Assembly (NCBI GenBank): GCA_025766275.1
Contig: JAFKAC010000142.1
Location: 1-64,000 of the forward strand
From: Lactarius indigo
Taxonomy: Eukaryota > Basidiomycota > Agaricomycetes > Russulales > Russulaceae
Reading direction: 5' to 3'
Length of the DNA: 64,000 nucleotides
Translations under genes and position numbers: made by a program
In this document: one piece after another, positions 21,273 to 32,582 of the stretch
Numbering within the stretch: the stretch's first letter is position 1
Layout of the letters: each line of letters begins with the position of its first letter
Notes under the pieces: model-generated
Database searches by the model: none
What the model was told of the DNA's origin: nothing
Seen by the model: only the letters and a program-made list of their open reading frames with translations

Positions 21273-23864
21273 TCATGTCTCTCCGCCTACACCTACTCTC
21301 CCTGTCGCCTGTAAACACACGGGGGCCGAGCCCGCGAGTGTCGGAGAGTTACCAGCACACGACGTCATCAGTTCCCCGTCGCCATCAGCTGGCCCATCGG
21401 CGACGCGCGGACGTTTTCCCGCAGCAACGCCAGATAGCGCGGCCTCCTCGGAACCGCGCTTCGAAACCCTGGCAGCTGCGGCTTCGGCGGTGGTCAATGG
21501 AGAGTATGAACCATCCAAACGCGTGCGTTTCGGTGGAGTCCTCAAAGTGCCACTCTCCGCCTCGGCTTGCGTACGAGGATCGTGATCTCCGTGCTCGTGA
21601 TCACGCTTGCGGGACGAGGGCGTAACTGCGTCTGCCGTCACTTCCACATATGCTGCCGGGTCCCCGTCAGAATAGTCCGAGTAGATGAGTTCCTCATCAT
21701 CCTCGTCGTCCTCTTCTTCCTCTTCATATGTGGCCTCTTCGAGACGGATGGTGTTATTGCCTAATGTGGTCTGCTGCTGTTGCGCGCGTTGGGGGAATGT
21801 TTCGGGCTGTGAAGGCACGACATGCGTTGTTTCGGCCGGGCGTACGGTGTCACCGACGTCACGATGGAGCATAGCACGCTCGCAGATCTTGCAGCTACAT
21901 GCAAACAATGGCGCATACGATTCGCGCCACACCTGACAGACGGAACAGTATTCAGTATCAACCAGTAGGAACCCTCTACAAATACGCACCTCAATAAATG
22001 CTTTAAGGGAGTACGAAGGCATCTCTTGGGTCGTGGCAGGAACATATGGAATGTCGCGGAGTAAATTAGACGGCTCAGGAGGTCCTATCTCCACGAAAAG
22101 TCTCATCCGCGGAGCTTCCTCGCGAGGTGATTCTGCTTCCCCATCCTTTTCCCGCTTATCGTCGCTTGGGGGAGGTGACGGGGTCGTCTGCAGGGTTGCC
22201 GTGCTCAAAACTGGGCTGGTCGTGTGCGATGCATCTGATTTGGAGCTCGAACTTGCGTCATCTGGTGGTGTGCCAGGATCTAGATCGCTCTCGTGTGCAG
22301 GAGGAGGCTGGCGCAGATTCTTGCTCCATGCCCATGCTTGTTGGAGCGCACGTAGTACATCCTCTGAGTCCATCGAAGCAACGACCTTCATCGCCTCGGC
22401 ACGGCCTTGGCACATGATCCGTTTGATGATGTTTTGCATCGCCGGAAGAAGGATCTTGCGAAGCTGACGTTCATAGACACGGTACAATTGATCCGCGAGA
22501 TGGTACGTAGGTGCAGGAGGTACGCGGAGCGTCGTTGGAGTAGGGTGCACCTGGCCGTCAGCAACTGAAAGTGCCCATGGTGCTGGATGCTCGGCAGGGG
22601 GAGGTCGAGGTCGATAACCGTACCAATCATCGGCTGGCGAAAGCCAGAGCCCGTCAAGGATGCGTGTGCGGGCCCAGTCTGATTGTGCCATTTCGCGCAC
22701 GCTGTGCAACTCCTCAGCCATGGCGAGAGTTTCGTAGTCGTCCGGGTCAACTTCACCGCCGGATGCGTCTTCATCGGCACTCTCGTAGCCGTACCCGTTC
22801 GTGCGCATATCGAGTCTTTGCTGGGCAAGCGCATGCTCCATGTGCATTCCAATACGAGTGTGACGGCTCAGCCAGAGCTTTTCTCGCGCAATCTGGACGA
22901 TGTCGCCGAGAGTGCCCTCACCGGAATCGATGAACGCATCGATGCTCTGGCGCACCTCCCAGTCGAGCGAGGACCAGTATGGAGTTCCGCTTGCAGAAAC
23001 TTCGCGATCGGGTGCAGCGACACCCATACGCCGCCAAAGCCATTCACTGCGACAGCTACGACATGTCGTCGCAACGGCAGGCCAGGTTTCGACGTCTTCA
23101 TTTTCGACGCAACCGACTGCGGCGACTTCGGCGGTGAAGATGTCGTAACGGGGAGGAGCCTCGCGCAAACACAACCCACAATAGGCGCTTTTCCGATGTT
23201 CGCGACAGGTGAGGATGGTACCCATGAACGGGACGACGACGGCGCGTTTTGCCAGGGCAAGACCAACGTTCGTTCCAGGATTGTTGATTCTGCAAACATA
23301 ACAAGAGCACTGGGTGATGATACGAAACTGGTGGTATGGCGAGATGCGGTGTGGAGTGGATGTATTGTCGTTGCTCTGGGTGAAGGCATGCTGTGCGAGG
23401 GTCTCAAGGGGGTCTACCGCACAACAAGCATGGTTCCAAAAGCGATGCCATTCGACTGGAGACAAAGATCAGGGTGGGAGCACGCGCTAGGACGCGATTG
23501 TAGCTCACGCGCAGAGCCCCAAGAAGGACACACTGTCATCAACTTTTCGAGGGCAAACGCGTCCCGAAAGACGGTATAGACGATACGGTGTGGCCAATTC
23601 TCACTGAGGTCCCATGTGGCCGGACAGTGGCTAGAAGTAGACACGTCTAGGATATAATGTGTGGCGATGAGCCTGAAGAGAGATATTTGGAAAACCAAGG
23701 ATCGAGGAGAAGAGGAGAACAGACCTGACGATCTCGGGGGGTAGTTGTGACCAAGGCCTCACGCCAGTTGAGGATTTGCCCTTGTTTAGCGAGAGTTGCG
23801 AATTTGTTGTATCGAGCATTGGCTTGTCACGGAAGAGCGCGACGTCGGTCACGACCTTGCTCAT
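21273..23864 (-). CDS. F-box-like protein with Cys-rich middle and disordered nuclear-type tail
   Basis: Exons 23725-23864, 23509-23672 and 21273-23455 give 2487 nt, 828 aa. A 57-bp in-frame stretch at 21933-21989 begins GTGCGT and ends CAG and is probably a further intron, which would leave 809 aa. Near residues 37-50 is an F-box-like start, WSQLPPEIVRLIATHY. It is followed by DLSENWPHRIVYTVFRDAF, then FWNHACCAVDP. Paired cysteines follow (CSCYVC, CREH, CGLC, CRSC), suggesting metal binding. The C-terminal third is acidic then basic and low in complexity (EEEEEDDEDDEE, SSRKRDHEHGDHD, PPKRTRL), as in nuclear proteins. F-box proteins select substrates for SCF ubiquitin ligases, but the substrate is unknown. 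I recognise the type, not the specific family. Confidence 0.7.
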
Positions 23865-23947
23865 CTCATGACATGGGGGGCGACTCGCCACTCCTTTCTC
23901 CGATTCAATCGCTGTTTAAATTTCAGCCACACCCACAACCTTATCTA

Positions 23948-24555
23948 CTATAAAATTACTGTCACATAGATCCTGTACGGTGTACTGCGTAAAAACGCTT
24001 GCAGCCATCGGAAGTCTGCCTCTCGGTTGATCTCCAACACTCGCCCCTCCACGTTCGTGACCGGTTCGTTCCACGAAATGTAGCCTCGTTCTTGCAGTGT
24101 CGCCAGTACTTGCAATACCCATGACGGTCGCACACCGTCTTTTCTTCCGCTTAGCGCCGCATTTCCAACCTCCTCAAACTCGCTCTGGTCCAAACCACCG
24201 ACATATGCTCCGACCTTGCAATATCCTAGCAACTGCGAAGTTTTCCCACGAGAGCTGGGTGGCTGGGAAGGTACTTCTCGGTGTGGCGGCGCGGTCCCAT
24301 GGCGGGAGGCTGGTCTCGAAGGCGCTTTAGGTATCGGTGTTGGTAGCCGGGTTATCGTACCAGCTGGGTCGATATAGATGAGTGCCCACTGGTATTTTCC
24401 TTCCTGGTGCAAAGAGTGCGTCTCGATGTAAAGAGCGTCGCAGTCGAACTTGAAGGACTGTGTGCTGAATGTATCCTGTATCTAGTGTTCAGCCCGGACT
24501 GGGCCAGAGGGTGTGTGCAAGAGCAAGGGGAAAGACAAGAGCGGTCACTCACCAT
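23948..24555 (-). CDS. Conserved-looking protein of unknown function, 178 aa
   Basis: Exon 1 is the ATG alone (24553-24555). A GTGAGT intron of 71 bp follows, then exon 2 (23948-24481) begins IQDTFSTQSFKFDCDALYIE. The second exon is open and in frame to a TAG, giving 178 aa. The segment DALYIETHSLHQEGKYQWAL followed by IYIDPAGTITR resembles uncharacterised Agaricomycete proteins I have seen, in which ALYIET...WAL is the recurrent core. A Pro-rich linker separates it from a helical half ending SWVLQVLATLQERGYI and FRWLQAFLR. No signal peptide or membrane segment. An ATG-only first exon is unusual but the splice sites are canonical and no other in-frame ATG precedes the conserved core. A downstream start is the alternative. 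Confidence 0.6.
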
Positions 24556-27500
24556 GACACGAGAATAATTGGGAGGGAAGGGCGATTCAAAGTTAAAAGG
24601 TCAGGCACAGGATTGAGGAGAGAGAGGAAGAGTTGGTGAAAGACAGATGACGAGTGCTGGGATAGACCCAAATCGGTTAATTTATTCTTCGGGGAGGGAA
24701 TCACACCATGCGCCCCCAACGAACACGCCTCACTGCAGGTGGTGGAGCAGTGGTGGAGCAGATTTTGATAAGCCTACCCTTTTTTGACACACCATGTCAC
24801 ACCAACCGGGCATGAGGCGCCACCGGTTAGAGTGATCCGTGCACCCCCACAATCCGCTTCCCTTTGCCCGCGCCACACGTGTTCCTCCATCCGAACTTTC
24901 CCCCTTAGTCGGTGCCTCTCAGTGACGTCAATCCTGCTTGCTCGATCTCCCTGTTTTTAATCCTAAAAAGGCGTCAAGCGTCCTCCATGGGTTCAAGTGC
25001 AACCCAACTCACTCGATTGACCTTCACGTTGTTTGGGGGTGCGGTGATGATCTTATGCTTCTTTTTTTTTTTTCATCGATTAGTACCGTGCGCGTCAGCA
25101 AATAACCCTCATGATGCACTTCACACCCACTTACACTTTAAAACTTGATTTTAGGCTTCTACCCACGCTTTATTTAATTAATTTTTACCTCTGGACCATT
25201 CATCGTGTCCCTTGTTCCAGCTCTATAGATGATAATATACTTGTGCACCCGCCAAGTGAACAGTGCAAAATCTAGAGACCCATCACGTGGGAAAAGCAAA
25301 TATCGGTCATGTCTCGGATCAAAGCCGGATAACGGTCCAGGGGGCAAAGGCACATTGCAATGATACTGTTATGGCATTCAGGTAGGTTCTAACTCGACTT
25401 AGTTGTCCTCTGTTGTTCAACAATCAGAACACGGGACGTTTCCTGCCCCAGCTTCATCATTCCCAAGAACACTTGCAGTCTGTATTGTACTTCCTCAGAA
25501 GACCCCGCTCGAACCGGACCCTCTCGGACGCTTCCGAACAGACGGACTCATTTGACTCTTCCGCGGACATCATCATCCACGAACACATCCACCTCACTAC
25601 CACCGACTCACTCGAATCGGGGAAACCTAAATGGTTCAATTTATCAATAATGACCTCCGCCCTCGCGCCTCGGCGACTGAGTTTCTATTTGGATTCACTC
25701 GTAAACGAGAACAGGGTGCTCTGAATGCAGTTCCCGAGGAATCGATACCTCCTTTAGCGCTGACGCTCCGCCACTAATGTAGGTATCCACCACTCCACGG
25801 TTTCTTGACGCGACTAAGACTGTAGTCGGGAACACCCCACAGAGGTCAAGGTTTCGTCGTCGTGCCTTCGTCCGATTCGCGCCGCTGGCCTTCCACACCT
25901 GTCTCGCCGATCCGTGGTGCCTTCCATATGCGATCTGGTGGCATGCGAATTCTCTGAGTAAGCCGTTTCGTCAGTTAAAGCCTCCGAGGGGCCAACCCAC
26001 CGTTCCTTAACACTTCCTTTACCAATTACTCCCACGGACCGGCGAAACACATACTCGTTCCTCGTTCGCTGGCCCTGATACGGTCACTTTCTGCCCCTGG
26101 TGGTGGGTGTGGTGAGAAATGAACACTACACGGCCACTTCGCGTCATTCACTGTGATAGTGGGACGACTCATCGTTCTCAAGCGAGCAGCGTCAGCCCCT
26201 CTGTTGCACTGACATCGGGTTATTGTTGGCGGCCACTTTCTGACTCCCGCCCTTCATTCCTACCTTTCCGTTCAGCAAGGCGAAGCGCGGTTCGACCCTG
26301 ATCAATCTCGGCTTGACTGTTTGTCCATCAGTACCCTCAACTGCCTATTTCGGTCGTTCTCGGTGCTTGGCCTCATCCCTGACTCACATCCAGATAACAC
26401 ATAAATCAATATCACGGACTTGAGCCCAACAAGGGCCTGTGCAGTTTTCAGGCGGCGGCAATTGGCGCAGGCTTCCCAAGATCTGTCATGGCCCTCTCTC
26501 TTCTCCAACCATACGACTCCAATACTTTCATGTCTGCTGGTGGTCTTCCGTTGCCCTGTCCCTGGTCATTCAAACAAGACCAAGATTGGAAATAAAGCCC
26601 ATGAGGTGGCTTGTTTTGGCAGGCCCCGTCATCCTACTGATTCAGGGGATTGAATGGCAACATAACAGATGCACTCAGCTCCTCACATCGCCTTCGTTGT
26701 TTTGGTCTCAGTGGTGAATATTTTTTCTATGTCCATATTTCATTCACGGCCTGTCTCGAGTCCACAGACACAAATATACACCAACACCAACCACCCTTAC
26801 AAGGTGTTCACCAGCGAAGACCGTCAAACTCTTCCCGTGGATACTAGTTCTGGTATTTTCCCTCTGAATATTCCGACTCTTCTTTGGACAATCACCCTAC
26901 GCACTGCTCCACATTATTATAGCCTGTTCACAGTATTCAGTCTTGAGAAATATATTAAGCTGAGCGCAGCAATGACCCTCTGTGCGACCTATTCAGCCAC
27001 TTATGGGCTAGTTTTTACTCGACTTTCAAAGTTTGAAAAAAAGAATTCGGCAAAGCTGCGCGCGCGTGCCAGTGTGCTGCTGCCAGTACTACAGTACCCG
27101 CGTTTCAATACAAATCGACATAGTGCATCCGCGCGATAACCGGATGCATTACTTGGCTACGGTTCTTCCTTCTAATGCTGACCCATTTTCGCGGTCCTTC
27201 TTTCTTCTTTTTGCTTCAGTCTATGTTCGTGTGCGCTTGGCCAATGTGTCACACGCTCATTTACCCCATCATAAGTCGCGATATCGCGTCATCGATGTCG
27301 TTCGCAGAAAAAGTGTTGCACATCGCAATACGGACTCACTTAGATGTGTCCCCAGTTGCCGAAGTGCAGACCTTTTTTTTTGTTTGATGGTGCGCCGTGA
27401 GTTACAAAACCTACGTGGGACCTAGACTACCACGTGCTAACTATCCGGCAGACTCTCGTAGGAACACCATAATTTATTCCGGTGCTCTGATACTTATAGC

Positions 27501-27588
27501 TTTAAAAGAGCAGTGATGTGCGACAGATGTATTAAGTGTGCTATATAATGAACCCCCGTCCCCAGACAGGTCCTAGTCACCCGGCCCT
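24556..27588. other. Long region without an identifiable gene
   Basis: Several coding-like scraps are present. 25413-25724 (plus) reads SNRTLSDASEQTDSFDSS and ESGKPKWFNL but lacks an ATG. Its apparent continuation, TEFLFGFTRKREQGALNAVP at about 25676-25740, is in another frame. 26669-27139 (plus) has a hydrophobic start and YTNTNHPYKVFTSEDRQTLP but no recognised domain. These look like decayed or unassembled genes. A T-run is at 25058-25072. Confidence 0.4.
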
Positions 27589-29577
27589 CTATGAGCTACC
27601 TTTGACCACCGTGCCGTCTGTTTTGCCATGATCCCCTCCTAGTCCAGCATCATTTTTACCATCGCCCGGAGCAGGTGGCGGGGGAGGGCCGCCGCCGAGT
27701 GTCGCTGCAACGCTGGCCCACAGCGGACCGCTCAGAGCATTTGCCTGGGCTTGACGGTCTGCCTCGATGAGAGCATCAAATTCGCCCTTATGCTCGCGGA
27801 TGTACTTCTGCTCCTCCCGGTAGAAGTTCTGGGCCTCGCGGCGCTTGGCCTCGAGGTACGTCAAGGGAAGCGGAGATGCATGCTAGAATTTTTGGTTTCG
27901 CAGAGCAAGGGATGAGCAGGGATGGGTGGAACGGTGGAAGGACGGTGAGGGTACTGACCTTCTCTGAGTTGCTGGAGAATAGAGAACTGACGGTAAAGCC
28001 GCCGCTGCTCAAACCCTGCCAAAACGTTATTACCCTACGTGTACACAACCAAAAGCGCCTGTGTTTACCTTTCCGCCTCCCCGAGCCTTCCACTCCTCGA
28101 TGAAGGCTCTTTTGCTTTCCGCCTCCTTCTCAGCGTACTCGAGTGGGATGTGCTTGCCCTCATATGCCTTGAGGATCGCACGCACGTCCGGTGGTTTGTA
28201 GATGCCGATAGCTACCGTCCCGGCGTCGTCAGTTCAGAAAGGAAGAGCAGTCAGGCAGGTCTCACATTCAAGGAAGGGTATGAATTCAATGAGCCCTTTG
28301 TCCCCAGGCTCGCCCTTCCATGGTTTCAAAATAATGGCATTTTCTGGGTTGGTTACCACATGCTCAGGATGCGTGTCGAGCTGTATGCATACAAAAGCGT
28401 CAACCTAGTAAATATAATGCGTAGATATCTGGGTACGCACTATGATGACGCGCTCGAGCGGCCGGTTGAGGTATGATAAATCCTTCACTGGACCATTCTC
28501 GGAGCTGCGCGTGGACTCGCGGAAGAGCTTGTACATGATAAAGAAGTTGTACGGATCCAGCTTTTCGATAACTGGCAGCGCGGTCTGTAACGCGTTTCAG
28601 TAAGTAGTAAGCTTTCTAAATGAAAGGAGGGGGGGGGGGGGGTCGTACATAATGATGCTGCGTCGTGAAAATGACAATCTCATAGAATTGGGAGAGATAC
28701 GCGAGGAAGTAGTCAACACCTGGGCGTTTGGCTGTACGCCAGCCATGTTGACGCTGAAAGACGTTGTCAGTGTGATTGGAAGGGGAATTAAAAGCGAAGG
28801 TCGTGACGGCACTCACGTCCCAAGTACTTGTTACCAATAAATCATCGATAGACAGTAGCAAAGTATAAGGCTTTTGATGAGGGGCTGGAAGCATGGGCGG
28901 GAGGAGTTCCTGCCAGATTGGTTTTGAGAAGTACTAGAGAGCACGATCAGAGGCAGGTAACTCGTCATCGCGATAACAGGGAGCATACGTCAAACATTGA
29001 CGAGAGGCGGCCGGATGTACGACCCCACCGTGAATCTGGGACCGCTTCCCCTCTCTATATGAAGGTGAATATTGACAAGAGCGGTATTGCGTGTCAGCAT
29101 ACGCACCGACTTCCTCTCCACGAGTTCTTCCTCAGTCCACTCACGCCCAAGGTAGACCCCCCCGGCGAGCAATCCGATAGCAAAGAGGCCAAAACTGACG
29201 CGACCCAACTGCTTACGGCGTCGCTCTATGCTAGACAAGCTATCTTTGGAAGATTTGGCACCTGTGCGCTCTCGTTCTGCGCCAGGTTCCGGTGGGGCGA
29301 AGTCGAGCGAAAGCATTGCTGGCGGAGTAGGAAGAGGAGTTTGGGGGGTGCTTGACTTGGACACCTTCGATCGATCAACGGTGGAAGGAGGGGGGGAGGG
29401 GGCGTGTGCATGGGTGTTGTCGGGCTGGGAAGATCCAGGAGTCGCGGCTTTCGCACCATGCGCTGTCTTTTTGGTGTGATTCGGCCCATGCTTCGCAGAG
29501 AACGAGCGAGCTATATGAGACGAAGACGAAGCGGTTGCCACGCGGTGAGCGGTGCGGGCGAGGAGAGCCGAATGCAT
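27589..29577 (-). CDS. TIM50: Mitochondrial import inner membrane translocase subunit TIM50
   Basis: Nine exons fit one frame: 29107-29577, 28989-29054, 28817-28933, 28649-28753, 28441-28584, 28266-28380, 28069-28211, 27959-28015 and 27589-27882 (1512 nt, 503 aa). The N-terminus ([15 protein letters not shown]) is Arg/Ser-rich and lacks acids, like a mitochondrial presequence. A transmembrane segment follows at about residues 125-143 ([16 protein letters not shown]). The FCP1/NIF-like domain comes next, with [39 protein letters not shown] and LDPYNFF. TIM50 is the intermembrane-space receptor that hands precursors from the TOM complex to TIM23. The phosphatase-like motif is the degenerate form usual in TIM50. 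The C-terminus has a [10 protein letters not shown] coil and a Gly/Pro tail. A decayed stub of its 5' end lies at 49205-49420. Confidence 0.93.
28629..28642 (+). repeat. Run of 14 G in TIM50 intron 4
   Basis: G14 on the plus strand, hence C14 in the transcript, a few bases after the donor GTACGA of the fourth TIM50 intron. Slippage-prone; length may vary. Confidence 0.9.
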
Positions 29578-29995
29578 CGAGTGAGCAATGAAGGCGAACA
29601 CCCGAACCAAAAACGTCGCGCGACGGAAACAAACCCTCTATTCACCGGCTACTCGGGCCGAAATATTCCATCCCACCCGTCAAGTAACTTCGTCTCGGGG
29701 GTATGAAATCCTCGTACAAGTTTGTACATGGGTAATTTAGCAGTCTTAAACGCCCAACGAAGGAACATCCGCAACGCCATACACTCCCCTGACTGTAGAC
29801 TCATCACAACCCCAACGGCCTTTGGCCTGCTCGGCTGGGGCTTGAGCTTGAATGCCTTTGCAAGCGCTTTTAATTTCATTGGCAGTAACTTGAATCCATA
29901 ATTCTCCACAACGACTTCTCACTTTGGTCATCTACGAACTCCAGCTTTCTTGGTTCTTCCTTGGCGAAGGGTTCTGGGTGTCCTGATATCTTGAG
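29578..29995. other. TIM50 promoter and BTB-3 3' region
   Basis: It lies between the TIM50 start and the BTB-3 stop, both minus strand. Part of it (to about 29740) recurs near 49290-49405. Confidence 0.5.
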
Positions 29996-31320
29996 TTAAT
30001 GCTCGCCAAAGATGTTCTTCCAATCAATCTCATTCTTCGTCTTCTTTTTCTTCGTTTTGGCCGGAATGCCCCACTTATCACCCGCAGCCTTTGGGGCCTG
30101 TTGCTCTTCGGCTGCTTGTTCAGCATTCTCCAATTGTGATTTCGTAGTTGGGGATCCCTGTGGTCACGTGACTCGTCAGTCGCACGCGTCTCATCCATCT
30201 ATGGCCTGAACTTACAAAACTCCAACCAGGATTCCAACTACCCGCAGGTGTTTCTCCCTCGACGACTTCTGTCAACGCGGTCCCTATATCGTGTTCTGGA
30301 GGGCAGGCGGTCGCATTTACCGACCATTCTTCATTAGCCCTAGGTGTTGAGCTCGCTGATGAGACTTCATTACTCGCTGCAGGGACAGGCGTCCCAACTT
30401 GCATCGCCTCTATACGGCGTGAGATCTCGCCTGCTCTCACGGGTCGAATCGCAGTGTTACGTATGTCTTCCCGCACGGTAGCGACGAGCACGACATCCTC
30501 AATATTCATTCCGCGGGCTTCGTTCAGGCTAAGGGGTGCTGTCCTTTCGCACAGTGCAGTTAATGCGGGGACAATCCAATGATCCACTGCGTATGTTCGA
30601 GCGAGGACGAGTCGATCGTATGCTGTCGGTGGATTAATCGACCTCAATGCCAACTTGCGGAGTGAACCGAAGCCCCAGCGCGTGGACAGGTGGAGAACCG
30701 ATCTCCATTGTTCGTATGAAAGGTCATGCTCTTCAAAATTTCTAGGAGATGTATATGCCTCGATAAACAGAAATCAGGAGAAGGTATTGAGAACTCACTC
30801 GGGATATAAGACAGAGAGAAAAGCTTCAAAGTCCTTGCGTTCGACATCACCTAGCGATATGGTGGTCGATGAAGCCTCGTGGTCACGAATGCCGAGCTGG
30901 GCAAATCGAGTGGAGAAGTACACAGAGTCGCGAGAGAAGAAATAGCGATGAACACAGTAGAGAAAGCCATCGACCTGGAACTTATCAGTACATTGGGGGC
31001 ATATGTGATGTAAGACGACGAACCAAAAATGTGACATTGCCATCCTTAAAGAAGTATTTGCTATGTTGTTGAGAGTCACCGCTTTGCAGGCGTTCGCCAT
31101 CTGGTATCTCGATACTACACGTATCCACCCCTAGAAAGTTCGCAGGCCTTGTTGCGGACTCAGCAGTACGAGTCTTCGAAGCTTCAGGGGTAATTGGAGA
31201 TTTCGCGTTTGGATCTGAGAGTAAAGACTCGATCGAAACAACGGAGGGAGCATCTCCGCTCGATACGACAGGAGAGATCTTCACTTCGTTCCACCCCCAG
31301 GAGACTATATGAGGTGCCAT
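29996..31320 (-). CDS. BTB/POZ domain protein with short Lys-rich tail (BTB-3)
   Basis: Exons 31024-31320, 30799-30974, 30216-30741 and 29996-30157 give 1161 nt, 386 aa. The N-terminus MAPHIVSWGWNEVKIS is the form shared with BTB-5. The BTB core is split by the family's usual introns (KYFFKDGNVTFL / VDGFLYCVHRYFFSRDSVYF). The helical part reads NINPPTAYDRLVLARTYAVD-like and NEARGMNIEDVVLVATVRED. The final exon gives GDKWGIPAKTKKKKTKN and ends DWKNIFGEH; this resembles the DEWGIPVKTKKKK tail of BTB-1. A nuclear role is possible from the basic cluster but not shown. It is the probable template of BTB-5, because both are followed downstream by TIM50 5' sequence. Confidence 0.8.
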
Positions 31321-31358
31321 TAGAACAGGGTTATCTCAGTGATCCTAATCAACGAACC

Positions 31359-31365
31359 TTTTATA
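31359..31365 (-). promoter_or_regulatory. TATA box of BTB-3
   Basis: TATAAAA on the minus strand 39-45 bp before the ATG. BTB-5 has an equivalent at the same distance, and both share a leader with GATTAGGATCACTGA. Confidence 0.55.
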
Positions 31366-31527
31366 TGGCATCAATTGCGCGCGTGCTACGTCCCTAAATG
31401 AGGGTAGGAATTTTCTAGTTGGGCTTGGGTTCCTAGTCACAGAGGCCTGTAAGCTTCCCCCGCCCCATGAGAGATTTTGTGCCCGTTCGGGCTCGTTGTA
31501 CTTGCTGCGGCTGCGGCCCTAGCCCAT

Positions 31528-31677
31528 GGCGTTGTGGCAGACTCCTTCCCGATTCGATGCTCTGCTCTTAATCACGTGCGTGTTCCCACACCCAATTCCT
31601 AAGGAATGTGTGTGGGAACGCACACGTGATTAAGAGCCTCGCGGAGCTTCGAATCGGGAAGGAGTCCGGCGTTGTGG
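31528..31677. mobile_element. Foldback MITE-like element with 10-bp target duplication
   Basis: About 130 bp (31538-31667) is flanked on both sides by GGCGTTGTGG (31528-31537 and 31668-31677). Its ends are inverted copies of GACTCCTTCCCGATTCGA (31540-31557 and 31649-31666). An inner pair of arms built on GCTCTTAATCACGTG follows, so nearly the whole element can fold back. A 9-10-bp target duplication suits a Mutator-like non-autonomous element. No coding sequence. Confidence 0.75.
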
Positions 31678-32582
31678 TGGCACATCGGTGCATCAGCACT
31701 AGCATTTCAAGTCGCCCTTTTTTCTTTTTCCTCTTTACAGTAGACGGTCTTCGCATCGTTTGACTCCTTCGTTACTTTTATTTATCTTTTGAAAAATCCC
31801 TCTTACTACTTGGGAATTGGAACACAATCTCGTGCCAGGATCTTTTCAACAATACCGCTTTTATTGTGGGGATGTTAACTGGAGGAAGTTCAGTTGAGAC
31901 GAGCAGCGTGAGTTGGAAGTAAGTCAGGGACGTTTTATTAACGCTATAACATGGACCGGGAGTAGCGATGTAAGCAAGTCAGCTCATCGACTGACCATGA
32001 GTCTTGCCTGAGGCTTCTTCCCACACCAAGCCTATATCTCCACTGCGCCTGACCTTCTTCGAGACTGTCCTCACTTATGCGTAGGACGCCTGGAGCCACG
32101 ACTGGGACCTAGTGTGGTCCTCAGGTCCTTATCAAGACCGCAACTTAAGACGACACTAAGATCACACGTGCAACGCTTTGGCAATGCACGACACTGGTCA
32201 GACCGACCGGGAACATGCACTTTCGGAGGAAGATAAAAAAAACCAAGCAGATCACATGCAGTAATTATCCAATGGGTTCTGTCTCCAAGGCGCATATATA
32301 CGGTATTTTGTTTTGTAAAAAGCGATTTCGTAGTGCCCGTGTCGCTTCACTGTTTCACACTGGTAGGCAACTAGAGTAACCCTGGGTCCATACTGCTGGC
32401 ACCTTAGTATGATAACACCAAGGCTTCAAGCTGCCTTTCAAGCAAACTTGTGACCAGTTTCAGGACGGGGATGTCGTGTCGCATACGCGTAACTCAGTTA
32501 TGTCCACCTCGAGCCTCTCCTCTTCCATGGTCTTCGCCTTCTGTTCCTCGGCCGTTTCTGCCTTGGCTATGGCTCCGGGCTC

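Larger units (their letters stand above)
31321..32582. other. Intergenic between BTB-3 and BTB-4
   Basis: It contains the BTB-3 promoter, a foldback element (31528-31677) and the 3' region of BTB-4. The stretch near 32070-32110 (CTTATGCGTAGGAC) recurs near 51249, consistent with a block duplication to 49.2-54.9 kb. Confidence 0.5.

Noticed and set aside
22683..23579. 298-codon plus-strand ORF
   Set aside because: Antisense shadow of the F-box-like gene; no start context and no domain, while the minus strand has consistent exons and motifs.
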